Assembly: GCA_022747635.1 (NCBI GenBank)
Contig: JAKTNV010000017.1
Coordinates: forward strand, 1,054,001-1,118,000
Direction: 5' to 3'
Length of the DNA: 64,000 nucleotides
Source of the DNA: Hetaerina americana
Taxonomy: Eukaryota > Arthropoda > Insecta > Odonata > Calopterygidae
The position numbers and the translations under genes are program-made. Positions 36,901 to 51,900 of the stretch are shown here, in pieces (positions within the stretch are counted from its first letter, which is position 1; each line of letters starts with the position of its first letter). The notes beneath the pieces are model-generated. The model had not been told where the DNA came from. It saw only the letters and a program-made list of their open reading frames with translations, and did not search any database.

Positions 36901-39900
36901 CATAAAATCTTACTATGTACAGATAGTAATGCCAAAAGTGAAACCTGGTTTCATAGGTTTACGGACTCTAGAGGAAAGTTAATTGAAGAACTAGTCCTAG
37001 CTGAAGACCTCTACATTGCTAACTGTATCGGAGAACCGTTTACCTTCTCCAGTCCGAATGGCAAATCCAACATAGACCTGACTATCGGTAATGCCAAAAT
37101 CATCCGAAATATCACCAACTGGAAAGTCCGGCCAGGGAAGATTACCAGTGACCACCAATTGATCACCTTCGACATTAAGGAAGCTAGTTACAGGGAAACA
37201 CCCGAAATGAGATATATACTGAAAAACGCTGATTGGGAAAAATGCGAGGAAACCTTCCTGAACGAACTAGTAGCCTCGGAACGGAATACTCCATGGACAC
37301 CAACAACGGAGCAAATAGATCTTAATATAGCAAGACTAACCAAAGCTATTAAAAGCTCCATGAAAACAAGTATTCCAGTAAGATATTACAGAGGAAAAAC
37401 TCATCCTTGGTGGAATGACGACCTAAACAACCTCAAAAAGCAAGTCCACAAACTGAGAACCGTCTTCCAAAAGAGTCGAAACGAGGACAGAGGAATCCAT
37501 TGTCTGAGATACCTAGCAAAGCTAAGGATATATAAGGAACATATTAAAAAATCCAAAGAAAATGCTTGGAGGAAGTTTGCTAGACAAAACTTTGGAGACA
37601 ACTCCTGGGGCTTTATCTACAAGCTGTTCTCAGATAAACTGAAACTCCCAACAATACCAGGGACTAGAAGAAATGACAAGGGTGAGGTAATGCTGATAGA
37701 AGAATGGATGGACGAAATGTTGGACACCCTTCTACCTGACGAAGATCAATCAGATAATTGTTACCACGAGTCTACCAGGAGAATGTACAATGAACCGCTT
37801 GAGAAAAGCGCCGCAAGGCTCTTCTCAGACGAGGAAGTCAGTGAAGCCATCTACCTGATAAGAGATGGCAAAGCCCCCGGCCACGACCAGATTCCGGGTA
37901 CTGTAATAAGAAAACTGTGTCAGCCTATCTCAGGAGAGCTAACCAATATCATTAATGATTGTATAGTCCTCTCATACTTTCCGAACACCTGGAAACTTGG
38001 GAAGCTACACGCTATTCTAAAGGATAAGCGTAAAGGCCCAGCGAACGCTGAAGCATTCCGACCAATCACTCTCCTCCCAGAGCTGGGAAAGGTAATGGAG
38101 AGACTTATTAAAAAGAGAATTATAGAAGAGGCTGGGGAATGCCAGATCTACCACCCCAAGCAATACGGGTTTACTCCATGGAGAAGCACGATTGATGCCA
38201 TAACTAAACTGCTGAGACTAACTAACAACGATTGCAAATACACCATGGTGGTTTTTATAGACATAAAAGGCGCTTTTGATTCCGTCTGGTGGCCATCCGT
38301 AATTAAAGAACTAAAATATTTAAGGGTCTCCAACAACCTAATAAAATTAGTCAAAAACTATTTTACCAACCGCGTCATAGAATACTCCAGCAAACACCTC
38401 AAGTTCTCTAAAGTAGCCACGAAGGGGTGCCCACAGGGTTCGGTTCTTGGCCCAACCTTGTGGAACCTCTTAACCAATTCGCTTTTAAGAGAAGAACTCC
38501 CGGATAGGTGCGATATTATCGCATACGCGGATGACATCGCAGTAACTATCCCTGGAAACAGCAGAAAAGAGCTGGAAATGTTGGCGGAGAAAACTCTACT
38601 TATCCTAGAAACCTGGGCAAAAAGTAACAAACTGAAGTTATCCATAGAAAAAAGCCAATACATGACCCTAGGAGCAAAAATATTAAGAAACCCGGCATGT
38701 AAAATCAATGGGAAACAGCTAAAGAGAACGAAGACCTTTAAATACCTCGGCATACACATAGACGATAAACTTACCTTCCAACCTCACGTGAACTACACTT
38801 GCTCAAAGGTTAAGACTATCTTTGGTGCCATAAGAAGGCTTTGCCGTTGTACATATGGCCTCAAACCGATGGAAAACATTTATGAGGGAGTAGTAATACC
38901 CATTGTCACTTATGGGTGCGAAATTTGGTCCCATAGAGTCAATCTCGCAAGATTCGAGAGAAAGCTAAAGGAGACACAGCGTGCCTGCTTGATAGCGATG
39001 TGCAACAGCTATTCCACCGTGAGCTGCGACGCACTCTGTATAGTGGCTGCAACTCCACCTCTAAAATACCGAATTTGGGAAAGAATTGCTATAAACAAAT
39101 CGAGGAAAAAATTAAATATAGAGTATTTCAACCTCTCGTTAGATGCAGAAAATGCAGTACAAATATCAAAATTAAAAAGACTACTGAGACAGGAAACACA
39201 TAGAGAATGGAACGACGAATGGAACAGAACAGAAAAGGGAAGGAAAACACACCGTATATTTCCGAACATAGATGACCGGATTAAATTAAATATTAAACAC
39301 ACATCAGCAAGCACACAAGTGTTAACCGGACATGGAAACTTTAACTCCTACTTAAACTTCATAGGGAAATGTTTTACCCCTCTGTGTAACTGTGGAAAAG
39401 AAGACACAGCAGAACACAGAGTGGAGGATTGTGTTTACTATGAGACAGAGCGGCAACTCTTATGGAACAATATGGAAGAGAAGCTAACGAGCTTTAGGGA
39501 AATGATCACATTCTGCCTACAGAACAACAATAACCTGCTCGGAAAATTTGCAATAAGAAAACCAGCAAATAGTGAACCACAACAAGCGAACTAACTGGGA
39601 AATATTTTGTGTAAAATTTTATGTAAAATGTAGCAATGTATTCTATATGTCTATTGAGTGATTTTTTTTTTCTTCAATTGTTTATCATTAGTTTAACTCC
39701 CAACATACTACCTTGATCAAAAATTTCCCGGAATTTATTCAGAAAATTAAAAATACAAGTTTATTCATCTAAATCTATATTGTCCCCTTCAAAGTAATCC
39801 CCATCGACTGCAACACACTTATGCCAGCGCTTGATCCAATCCTCGAAACATTTTTTATATTCGGTTTTCGGTATGTCCATCAGTGCTTCCTGCGATTTTT

Positions 39901-42900
39901 CCATTACTTCCTCTCGGCTGCTAAAACGCGTTCCCCGTAATGGTTTTTTAACTCGATTGAACAGAAAGAAGTCACAGGGAGCCAAATCAGGTGAATTCGG
40001 TGGCTGTTGGATGGTATTTGTTGCATTTTTCGTCAAAAAATTACGAATAATGATAGCACTGTGCGACGGTGCGTTATCATGGTGCAAAATCCACGAGTTT
40101 TCTGCCCACATTTCTGGTCTCTTTCGGCGAATTGCTTCACGCAAACGTCTCATAACGCCCAAATAATACTCTTTGTTTACTGTCTGGCCTTCTGGCAAAA
40201 ATTCATGATGCACTACACCGTTGTAATCCATGAAAACCGTCAGCATTGCCTTCTTTTTTGACTGAAAACGACGTGGTTTTTTTGGTCTCGGCTCATTTGG
40301 TGAACGCCATTCACTTGCCTGATGTCTGGATTGCGTGTCGTACTCATAAACCCACGTCTCGTCTCCAGTAATGATCCTTTTGATGAATGTGGGATCGGAT
40401 TCAGCCTCGCAAATCATGTCTTTTGCGACGTCAACACGGTCTCTTTTTTGCATGAAATTGAGGTCTTTTGGCATGCTACACGACGGAAACCCAAATCATT
40501 AACCACAATGTCTTGGGCGGATCCATAGGCAATGTTCAAGTCCTCCGCTATTTCTCTGATGGTTAATTTGCGGTTATTGACCATCATTTCTTTTACTTTA
40601 TCAATTTTTTCACCGACTTTCGATGTCGATGGTCTGCCACTGCGTTCATCATCTTCGATTGACTCACGACCACTTCTGAACCGCTCCTGCCACTGGTAAA
40701 CGACCGTTTTTTTTAGAGAATCGTTGCCGAAACACTTCCAACATTTCCAACGTCCGTGCGCCACTAAATCCGTTTTTTACGCAAAATTTAATACAAGTTC
40801 GTTGTTGCAAATTTAAATCCATTTCTGAAATTGTAAAAAATCGCCAACACACACAGAGATAGATGTACTCTTGGCTACGTAACTTTTGCAAATGTCAAGT
40901 TATGACACTAAGATTTAAAGGGAATATCAACAACAGATGTACCAATTTAACAAAAAAAACAGAACTCAAATCGGAACGATGGGAGTGCCACACGGTGGTT
41001 ATTCCGGGAACCTTTTGATCAAGGTAGTATATAAGCACCTGTAGATGTTAAAATTTTAGAAAAACTTTCCTTATGTCTGATTATTTTTGTCTGTTTTGTT
41101 ATGTATGTTGTTTCCTTATGTCTCATTATTGTTTGTAAAAAGGGGAACTAAGATTCAAAGGAATCCCCAACTAACTGTGAAGTAAAATAAAAGTGGACCC
41201 AGGAAACCATTGGTCAAATGGGTCCAAAAATTAAAAAAAAATTAAATTAATTTCCATGCATGACTCTGTCTGGTACCCCATCTCATGGCACAGTGTGAAC
41301 CTTCACATCCCGAATTTAACTATTTGTTCTGTGGGTTAATGTTTCCAGGAGTGTACATTCCTTGCAATCCTTGCTCTTCTATTTTCCTATTTTGACATGA
41401 TATGCCTTGAAGTCTCCATGCCCAGTTAATATTTGGGATAACTTTTTAGTGAATGTCAGTTGTGCACTTTTTATTGTTTGAATCTGGGAATATTCGGTAA
41501 AGCATTTGCCATTCTCTCATTCAGTCCATTCTTTTCCACAATGTTCTTCCATGATTCTTCAGATCATCTTTATCAGAGTACTTATCTTCTGTCCTTCAGA
41601 GTTAAGTTCCGTACCAAGGTAGGAAGTGGTATCATCCCTTTTGATTTCTATCCGGCCACACATTCCACCACCAAGTATTTTCATGGCTGTTCCATCACAA
41701 CCATGTTGAGAGCCATTGTGCTTACTAAGCTGTAACTGTACATAATTGGGATTAAGCAGGCACACTGCGCTTCCTGCAGATTTCTTTCTTCAGCAGCCTT
41801 GTTTCCCCAAATCATCGTCCCGTTTGTCACTATTGGTTTAATCACCCCATGGTAGATGTCGAATAGTGAATTTTGTCTGTACTTAGTCCCAAAGTATCTT
41901 CTGAGGACGTGTGAAAGATCTTTTGGTACCATGCACTCGGTGGACATTGAGGGATCCAGGTTCAAATTCCAGTCCAGTCAAATGATTTTTACACTCTGAA
42001 ATTGTTGCATTGAATTACCATTTAGTTCATGTGTGGGTGAAGAGTTAATTTTTCATTGATGTATATCCCTAGGTATTTATATTTACTTGCCCTCACTATC
42101 AGCTGTCCAAATACTTGGGACTGCGGAGTTTCATTAGAGGGTGTTTCCAATAATTATATATTCACTTTTCTTTGCTGACAACTTCAAACTTTTCTTTTTT
42201 CAACTTCTTTCTACCCAGTCTTCAACAATACTCATGTTTTCCATTGCTTTCCCTTCTAATTCCCTCCTTGAGTTCCCTCAGATCACTACAGCCATGTCAT
42301 CCACATATGCGATGATGTCACATTCTCACAGAAAATTCGGTCTCTGTAGTTGGTTCATGATAAAGGTCCCAAAACTGAATCCTGCGGTCTTCCTTTCCGA
42401 GCGATTTTTTTGGCACCATCTTATTTTGATTGAAAGGCTACTTTCCTTTTGGCAAAGTATCTCCTTGCTAACCTCGTTATGTTTCTTGGGAAGTGTTGTC
42501 TTTTCATTTCAGCAATAATCGACAGCCAGTAGACTGAGTCAAAAGCTCTTTGCATGTATAAAAAGAGAAAGAGCATATATTTTCCTCTGCTAGTGGCGAT
42601 GAATTTCATCACTTTATAAATTTCAGCATCCATACTTATTTATGCAGAAACTGTAATGTTTAGGATGGTACAAGTTTTCAATGCCCATTCTTGTTTTAAT
42701 CAATCTATCTAAGACCATCTTTAGATTTAGGATGTTGGTCAATTTCCCATTTTTCCACCCTTCGGGGAAATATCCGAAGAGCAGGCAGTTAGTGCATATT
42801 AGGAGAAGAGTTTCAGCTACTGAATGAGATATCACACCTTTCCGTTGGCTTGCAAGGTACTATGTAGTTGCTCCATTTTACTCATCATTCCTGGTATTCC

Positions 42901-45900
42901 ATCGTGTAGACTTGTTTTTCTTTCATCTCGGCATTCCTCCTCACATTCTTTAGTCTTAATGGTTCAATGTCTTCCGTTTCTGCTTCCATGAGGTGTTGCT
43001 CCCTGTCTTCAGTGTCATGGCACCATTCCAAGATATGATATTCATGGTCCTTCACTAGGGGCACTCCATCAGACTCTTTTTGAGCTAGGCCATGAATAAC
43101 TGGTGTCTTCAACTTTTCCAAAATGGGTTGGTAGACAAAGCCCCAGGCATTTTCACAGAAGTTTGTCCCCACAAATGCATTCCAACTTTCCTCTTTTTCC
43201 TTAATAATTTTTAATTTATATTCCTGCATTCTCTCCACATACTTTCGGTATGAAGAGCTGCAAAGTCCTCAGGTATATGTCTGCATTTTCCTGCTGAGGG
43301 TCTTAAAATTTCTTTTCAATTTATGGAGACTATTAATTCAAATTCTCTTAAAACCTACCATCCAGGAAATCAAAACCCTTTGGAATTTCAATATGTGGTC
43401 ATAATGGTCTCCTTTCCTTACCAACTTAACTTTCGGGAGCAACCGGAAATTTCCTGGAACCAAATCTGGCAAAAACTGAAGATGATCAAGGACTGTGATT
43501 CCTTTTTTCACGAAAAACTCGTGCATGAGCTTTTATTTGACGGCTGGAGCATTGTCATATAGGAACAACCTAAAACCTTGCATTTAACATTCAGATTGAA
43601 TTTGAAGAATTTTCACCCACATATGATTAAGGATGAGATAATAATCAGAGTTCATCATTTGACCTCATTGTATTATTTCCTTACGAATGGACTCCTCTGG
43701 AATCGATGAAATCTCACAAAATCTTTTAGGTTTCTAATTTCATATGCTCTTAGATTTTACTTTTATATTTTATACAAAATACTTTTACCAATAAAAATGG
43801 TTGAATTTTCTATTTGAGCATATCTTATTGTTATAAACAGCAAATGAAATGCATAAGAACTTGGCAATTCTTGAACTCAGGTTTGATTGCCATTGAACTC
43901 TCAAAATTTTGCATGGTGGTGAGACCTCGTAATAAAACCAGTTTAATTTTCAATTCAGTTAATATATAAGAAGAAGCATATCATATATTTACAGTCGATA
44001 TCATTTGGGTGTGGGAAAATCCAAAACCCACTTTACCTCCCTTTGGGAATCTATGATGCATAAAACTTGTTCAATATGCATTCCCTGACCATAATCCAGT
44101 TGCTAAAGGTCTATGATACAAAGTGTTGTTTGGGGAAGATATTGCAGCACAAAAACGGATGCTATGAGGTTATTTGTCCCAAAAAGCATCACAAAATTAA
44201 AGGCAGCTCCCTAATAAGAATATTATATAATTGGCAAACCAAAATGTTAACCTCATATACGTGTTTCAGTGAAATAGAGGCAATACAAAATTGCAATAAT
44301 TGAATAATGAATGAGAAAAAGCTACACAATTTGTATTATCTTCACAGCGTAAGAGACATAAATACAAGGTCTGTCCAAAAAGTATAGCAAATTTTGAATT
44401 TCGGCGGGTTACGTATATTTGATTTTTTTGTGGCCTTATGTCTCTCCCTGCAAGTTATGCCTAATTAGCGCGAAGCAATCTGCCACAAAACGCCCGGATT
44501 TGTGAAAGAATAAAAATTTGCTTTTGCACCATGACAACGCTCCTGCTCAAACATCGTTGCTTGTGCGCAAATTTTTGGCCAAAAACAACACACTAATGAT
44601 GCCGCAGCCACCGCATTCCCAAGACCTTGCCCCCAGTGACTTTTTCTTGCTCCCAAAACTGAAGAGGCCCATGAAAGGACGATGCTACACTATGATAGAC
44701 AAGATAAAAACTGCATCGAAGGAGGAGCTGAACAAGATCACAAAAAATTATTTTTGAAGTACTTGGAGGATTGGAAAAAACATAGGCACTAGTGTATAAT
44801 ATCTAATGGGGATTACTTTGAAGGGGACAAAATAGATATTCATGAATAAATAAATAATTTTTGGAAAAACACAAAAGTCATGATACTTTTTGAACATACC
44901 TCATACAAGGTGCCTCAAAATATATAGCCATAATGAGATTAAGCGAAATTTTGATACATTCATCTATTCACTAGCTTCCATCCCTCAATCATTTTGGATA
45001 TTAAATGATTAATTCCAAACCAAAATGTATAGAAAATGAACAAACCCCATACCAAGGCAGATAGCAATGCGGTTGGCATCCATTCCAGGTATCGGCTGAC
45101 ACAGTCTTGACACAACAGGATGAATCTGCTGAGCCAAATAGTAGTGGATGTCAACCGTTAATGCTGTAGAACTGTCTTGAGACAACTGGCGTTTGGCCAA
45201 TTCCTCAGGATGGTATGCTCTTTGTGCAGAAGAATTTTTAGTATTATCATTGCATATCACGTAGGGGACAGTATCACCGCGAAGCAGAGGACGTGCACTT
45301 GCCTCTGCATTATAGCGCAATGCCACCTGAACATGTGCCATTGACTTTGCATCAGCATAAGTTTCAGGACTCTGCAAAAGAAAAAAGTAGGGGATAAATA
45401 AAAAGGATATAGGAGGCCTGTCAGTAAAGGAACGGGCCTTGAATTTTCTGGCAAACAGTAGTGATGCTAGGAAGGTACCACTGTGCACAATGGAAGGAGA
45501 CAGCTTAATGTGCATGCTTGAATTTTTCGAGTGAGCCAGTTACTGCCTGCCGGCTGCCAAGTTAGGTGCTCTCTTGTATGTATTTATCACTTTTTCATTT
45601 TTCTTAAGATGACTGAGCAACTTTGATTTTGTTGGGTCATCCAGTTATCATGATGTTCAGAGAATCAGGATCTGTGCTGGTGGTGTCCAGTAGGGCCTGT
45701 GCTGGAGGTGAGTGGTGGGTGTAGGAATACGACCCGACAAAATCAACTCATTCAGTCATCTTAAGAGAAATCAAAAAGCGATGAAAAAAAATGACAGTAT
45801 CCTAACTTGGTGGTCAGCACGCAGCAACTGGCTCACTCCGAGTTGGACCAAAAATTCAAACATGTACATTTAGCTGTCTCATTCCACTATGCTCAGTGGA

Positions 45901-48900
45901 AGGAGACAGCCGCAGAATCACTACCGTGCTCTGAAAAATTCAAGTTCAGATACTTTTTTAAAAGGCCTTGCATTTGATAAATGTACAACAGATTCCTTCT
46001 GTATTCCACATTTCCACTATCTAGAAATATTCAATGGTGATTCCAAACATCTTAGGGTTCTTCACCCAGGTAGCACGAGAATATGACTGAGATTATAAAA
46101 AACACTTGGTCAAATCCATTTAATGGTTTTTTTATCAATTCTACCCAGGTTTTATAATGAAATATTACTGATGGCATTGAGAAAAAATCATTAAGTAGAT
46201 TTATAACTGTTTCTTCACTATCTCCATCATGGATAACTTCCACAAAACAAAGCCTGAAACAGTTGCCTCCAACAAGGGTATGAATCAGTATTACTGGCAT
46301 AAGTATTTCTTGTTTTTTAATATAATTTTATATTCGGGCCCCAGCAAACATTTTCACCGTATTTTCGACCATCACTCTTGTTTTTTCACACACAAAATAT
46401 TATTTCATACAGGGACAGTAAATACTATTTAATTCCATATAATAATGAGCCCCATTTATAACTACCAAGAAATTCTCTAAGTTTTCCAGTCTTTCCAGGT
46501 AATAGTTTCAGTTTCAGAGTGTTCCAAATCATTGAACAAGAGTTTGTTAGGGCAAATAGTGTCCATGAGTTAATAATTGACAGTAGGTGGCATAACTAGC
46601 AAGAAACTGGTGCTGGTCTCCTTGTGATATCAGGTCCATAACTTAATATGCTGTCGCATACCATATGCATGGTGCAGATGCATAATTTGTTGATTTGAAT
46701 TGGGATTGAATTCAAATCAGCAAGTTATGCTGCCACACCCTGTAGATAAATACATGAAAAATATTGGGTAGTAATGTTGTTCTAATCAGTAAGTAACCAG
46801 TAATATCAAGTAATTGCCAATTCCCTTGTTTAGAGGAACATGGCACTTCCTGGAAAATAAAAACAATATTCCAAAATGCAAGTGAAGCACTGCAACACTA
46901 AAATGCTGCTTCTCAGAAAGTGACAGGCATCTCCAAAAGTGGTAAAGGTGGTAGTCTTTCAGTCACATTTAAATTTTACATTATCATCAGTCAACAGGCT
47001 GACCAACAATCACTCACAACCGTGAAAAACATTTCTTTACCACTAGGCAGCCAAGGAAGGAAAAGTATTTACTTTAATAATAAAAAAATTATTGATAAAA
47101 GTGTGATTTGAAATGCCTTCAAAAAAATTAAAACAAATTATTTTTTTTAATTAAATTTTTACATATTTGTCAATATGCACGGGTCTTTTAGCTCCACACT
47201 TTTCCTCCAATAATGCAATTGTATCAACTCTGCAACAAGAGTTGTTTGTTTCTATAGTAATTTCATTCGAATTAAATCTCCGTCCTGCTAGCCATTTCTT
47301 CTTATAGGAGAAGAGGTCTCTATAGCAGTCTGAGGGAGCCAAATCTGGAGAGTATGGAGGATGGGAAATGAGTTGGAATTATAACTCCATCAATTTTGTG
47401 GTCATAACTCCAGAGGAGTAGGCTGGTGCATTGGCATGATGGACAAGGACTTTTTGTGGATCAATTTTGGATGTTTTCCTTGCAGCTCTGTTTTCAATGA
47501 CCCAATTACAATGCATAGTATGCATCTGTAATAGTTTGACCTTATTCAAATATTCAACGAAAATTATTCCTAACTAACCCCAGAAAAGTTGCTACAACCT
47601 TCCCAGGTGAAGAAAAGGTCATCACCTCTTTGGTGCACTCTCCACTGGTAACACATTGCTAGTACGACTCTTTGGTTCCACACAAGCAGTAGCGTTAACA
47701 TTTTTCATCCCAAGCGATAAAAAGATGCCTAGGGTCCTGCAGATTTTTGCTAAAAGCAGTTGCAAAACTTGCCTTAGAACATATTACATGATTTTGCTTT
47801 TGGTTAACTGAGAGCATTTACAGCACCCATCTGGCAGATACCTTTCTCAATTCGAAATTTTGATGCAAAATATTACTTACCTATTCACTTGAGACCTGGT
47901 GCATAAACTATTTCAAACATCTACATTTTTCCATCATACATCACAATATTAAAGATTCTATTAATGATTCCAGGAGGTATTGACCTCAGCATGATGTCAG
48001 GAATGTTCAGTGCCATTTATGCTCATATGGCCTTTCCAAAAATTTTGAAACCACGAATTAACCATTCTAATCGAATGTGCATATTCACCATCATGTTCAT
48101 CTTTGTTTTCCTGAGGAGATCTTCCTTCATAGAGCAATGTTTGATCAACACATGAAATGCTATTTCGTCCATTTTTAAGCATACCACACAACTGCCTAAA
48201 TTCACATAAATAAGAGGCGGATAGGATTGAAATTTTGTGAATGCCCCTTCAAGAAGTGCAACTAACTGAGAATAACTCGATATGCACCAATGGTGTCATC
48301 TCTCCAACTTGGAATCAACTACCCTTTTGTACTAGAGTGAAAACTAACGATAAATACAACTGTTGGGACATAAAAATATAGAGAGAGCAAAAAATTTGTC
48401 ATTGATGTACTTGCGTGTAGGAACCATTCCCTCAATTTGTGTACTCTTAATGCAATGACAAATAGGGTGAAGGATTTGAAGAAGTGAGATACCTTGGTAC
48501 GAATAAGTGCCTTCTCTCAAATGCATCTCAAAATGACAGGTGGGAAACTGTCTTACATACTTTGTCAAATAGAGATTTTTTCCAGAATATCCACCAAGTT
48601 CTTGGATTGTTCCATGAGCTTTATGGATCAAAGTTACCTGTTTCTTTATACATTAGCCAACACATTGATGTAACCAATGATTTCAAACAAATAAAAATTG
48701 CACATTTAAAAATTTCCGCAACTTTAGGAAGATAATCAGCTTCCTGAACATATGCATGTAGGAAGATAAAATAATTTTCACATTACTTACTTTATCTCTC
48801 ATTATGTTAATGACAAAAATGAGAGAAATGTCAATCTCTATTTGAAAGAAGGAAACTTTTTTGTTAATAGTCATAGTTTTGCAAGCAGCTATCTGTTTAA

Positions 48901-51900
48901 GCAAAGTAAAAATAGCCATCCCTCATTTACATCTTACTCATGAGAGCCCAAAGAAGGTAAATGGGAGGAAAAGGGGAAATTTTAAGTATTGAGAGATGGC
49001 AGATTTGACAAGGTAATAATTTAACCATAGAATTAACAAATTCATAAAACATGTGAGCTGATTGAGTTCACCTAATCACCTTGGTAAGCTGCTTGGTGAT
49101 TATCAGTTTATGAATTGGTACTCTCCCAGACTCCAGATCCTCTTTCAAGGCCTCTAAATATGATATTATCTTGCTTAATCTATCATCAAGGTCAGCTGAA
49201 ACATACATGTAAAAGATTTAAAATCTTGATTACCATACAAATATATACAATACAAACAAAAAAGTTCCATGGTTTTAATCTTACTATCAGGATAATTAAT
49301 CAAAAGAGAAAAAGGCTTCCACTGACAATCCTCTGACAACCCCCAGAGTCTTCGGCAGAATTAAGAAGCTCAGATAACATGAGGTTTTGACCACCAAGAA
49401 AGCTTAAAACTCCCAAGTTCAATTACAATCCCATGGCAATTGTAATTTTTTCTGAGGTGATGGTAAATGCATTACATCATATATGCCTATACACAAGTAA
49501 ACTCTAGATTTTTGCCCACTTTCCAGTTAATATATCGTTTACAATAGAAAATCTGAGACCAACTGTATCTTTCGCAATATTATTTATACATAACAGATTA
49601 TCATTAATTTAATTTTAATCCATAATTAATACAGGCATGGCTTTTCGAATTATGATACATAGTAATGTACAAATTTTAGTTAGAATATACTCTTCAATGA
49701 TCTAGCACAAACATTATCAAGTATTTACTATGATTATCAATAGGAAGTCCTTAATTTTATGCTCCTCAGTTAATGACGCATTAATTACAAATTAGATTTT
49801 CAGGCCCTTTTCCAAAATTGTATAGTAAATACAAGGTTTTTTATTTTTAGGTAACTTTTTACAGGTAATGATTACTGCTGCATTGCAAGGATCATTTCAG
49901 CATTATGATAGTTTGTACTTCTTTTATATAGCATACTTCTTATTGCACCATGATAATTAATCAGAATTTGTGAGGGAATTGGTTAGGTCTACAATATTAT
50001 ATTAGACATATGTATACTTATCATATCAAGTAAGTATATTAGACATATACTTACATTACATGCCATACTTGGAGCTAAATAACTTAGATAAATTAATGCA
50101 TTAATTTCAATTATTGCTACATGCCTGTATTTGCCATTGAAAATATAATTTTGGTTTTGGAGAAAAGGGTTAGAAGTGGCAGTCAATTATGTCTTTGGCC
50201 ACAGCTATTTTTTTTCCATGCAATCCAGATTCTTTCCTCCATTAAGGATGATTTATTATAGAAATAAATGTCCATGGGACCACTGTCAAACATGAACTTA
50301 CAGCTTTGACCATCAGCACCCAAAAGCTGAGCAACAACAAACTTCCCAGCTTCCACTGATATGCGAGACCAGTCACGACGCACAATGTCCAAACCCTTAA
50401 GTTCCATTCGCCTCGCCATCTGTTGCCCTTTCTGTTCCAACAAAAGAGCAGCATACTTCTTCTTCTTGAGTAGAAGCATGCGCTCAAACACACCATCAAC
50501 TTCCAATTCCACCTGCAATTGTTTTCATTTTTTGGGTAATTGATGCTGGCTAGATGAATATTTTTCACAAATATTTAAAAATGATTCAAGGTTCAGGATG
50601 TGATAATGAATATTTAGTCTTAGTTCCAATTTTATGTAATTCTTAAACTACATATTTTTTTAATATTTAACTTCATTCTCCATTTAACAGGATATGAAAA
50701 TGGTAAGGCAAACTTAGATCTGCATAAATGCAGAAAATAGTCATATCCTAGATGATCTAGTGTCAAAGGAATTTTTGTAAACTGATTTTAAAGTAGTCAG
50801 CCAAGGAATTGCAGTCACTGTCAATTGATTGATTGATGTTCAAGATTGATGTTGGATATAAGGGATGAAGATAAATCATGTGAAAAAAATGAAGATGTTA
50901 TTCTCAAGAAATGTGAATGCAAAGTCATAAATTTAAAGAGAACATCAATCAACCAGAAGTAGGCAGAAGATAAAAGTACATATTTAGATACAACTTTGAA
51001 TAAAGCTGGTAGATTTGTAGATACTTTGAAAAATTAAACGCATTCCGCAAAAATGATAGCTATTTAATTGCATCCACATAGTATAAGTCACAGCAGGATA
51101 CCATTAGTATCAAAATACAAGCAATTAAATAATGGTACGACCTAGAAAATCTGTTATATCATCAGCCCTACACACAAGCTCATTAATTATTTATTATTTT
51201 TACAATGAATTTCTGCTCATGATTTTTCACTTATGAAGTCCACATTTGTAATGTTTGTGCTAAGGCCACCTTTACCTTCAAGCCCAGTAAATAGTTGCTG
51301 ACACACTGATTTGGATATCAAAGACTTTTAAGAACTTTTTCTTTAAAAAAATATGGTAATAGCATATACATAGATAGAAAATTTTCATTTCCTTTAGCAT
51401 TCAAACCTCAGGACCTTACACAATTTTCCATGGTTTCCATAAAATATCCTATACCAACAGTGAGAGTGTAAATAAAAAGATATACCTGACGATACAACTT
51501 ATTGACTTCACCCTTGATTTTGGCACCCATCTTTAAGGCAGCATCAAAGTCTCCTTTATACTTCGTATCAATCATTACTGAATCTGTGTCACCGTAGACA
51601 ACAGTTAAATTTAATTTTTCCTATAAATAGAGAAAATAAATTACAACATGCAAATAGTGTAAATGCCAAAATTATGGTTTATAGATATTTTAAATGGTAT
51701 AATGTCTTAACTTTTAAATGTACACTAATATGACTCACCATAATTCCTGGGAAAAAACAGAATTAAAATTTATTTGATCACTCAACGAAGTTCACTCACA
51801 GAAGTATTAAAGAAGTTAGCCATTACTTAGAAGTGTCACACAATTTATATTATACTGCCAAATGTTCAAATTTATACTAAAATATTACTCAAAATGTTAC

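Larger units (their letters stand above)
36690..41245 (+). mobile_element. R1-clade LINE, 5'-truncated, with nested mariner
   Basis: Coding sequence begins abruptly at about 36690 inside the endonuclease domain and runs open to 39594. The 3' UTR appears to continue after the nested mariner (39708-41027) and ends after an inverted GGGTCC/GGACCC pair (41195-41225) in an A-rich tail near 41245. Inserted in the 14-kb POLA1 intron, antisense to POLA1. TSD not found. Confidence 0.8.

Noticed and set aside
40007..40261. 84-codon + frame, repeated at 33061-33315
   Set aside because: Antisense of the mariner transposase; repeated only because the mariner is.
45491..45910. Hammerhead in the fold-back element
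   Set aside because: CTGAATGA and GTCGGGTC occur, but there is one base too many in the core and no GAAA.
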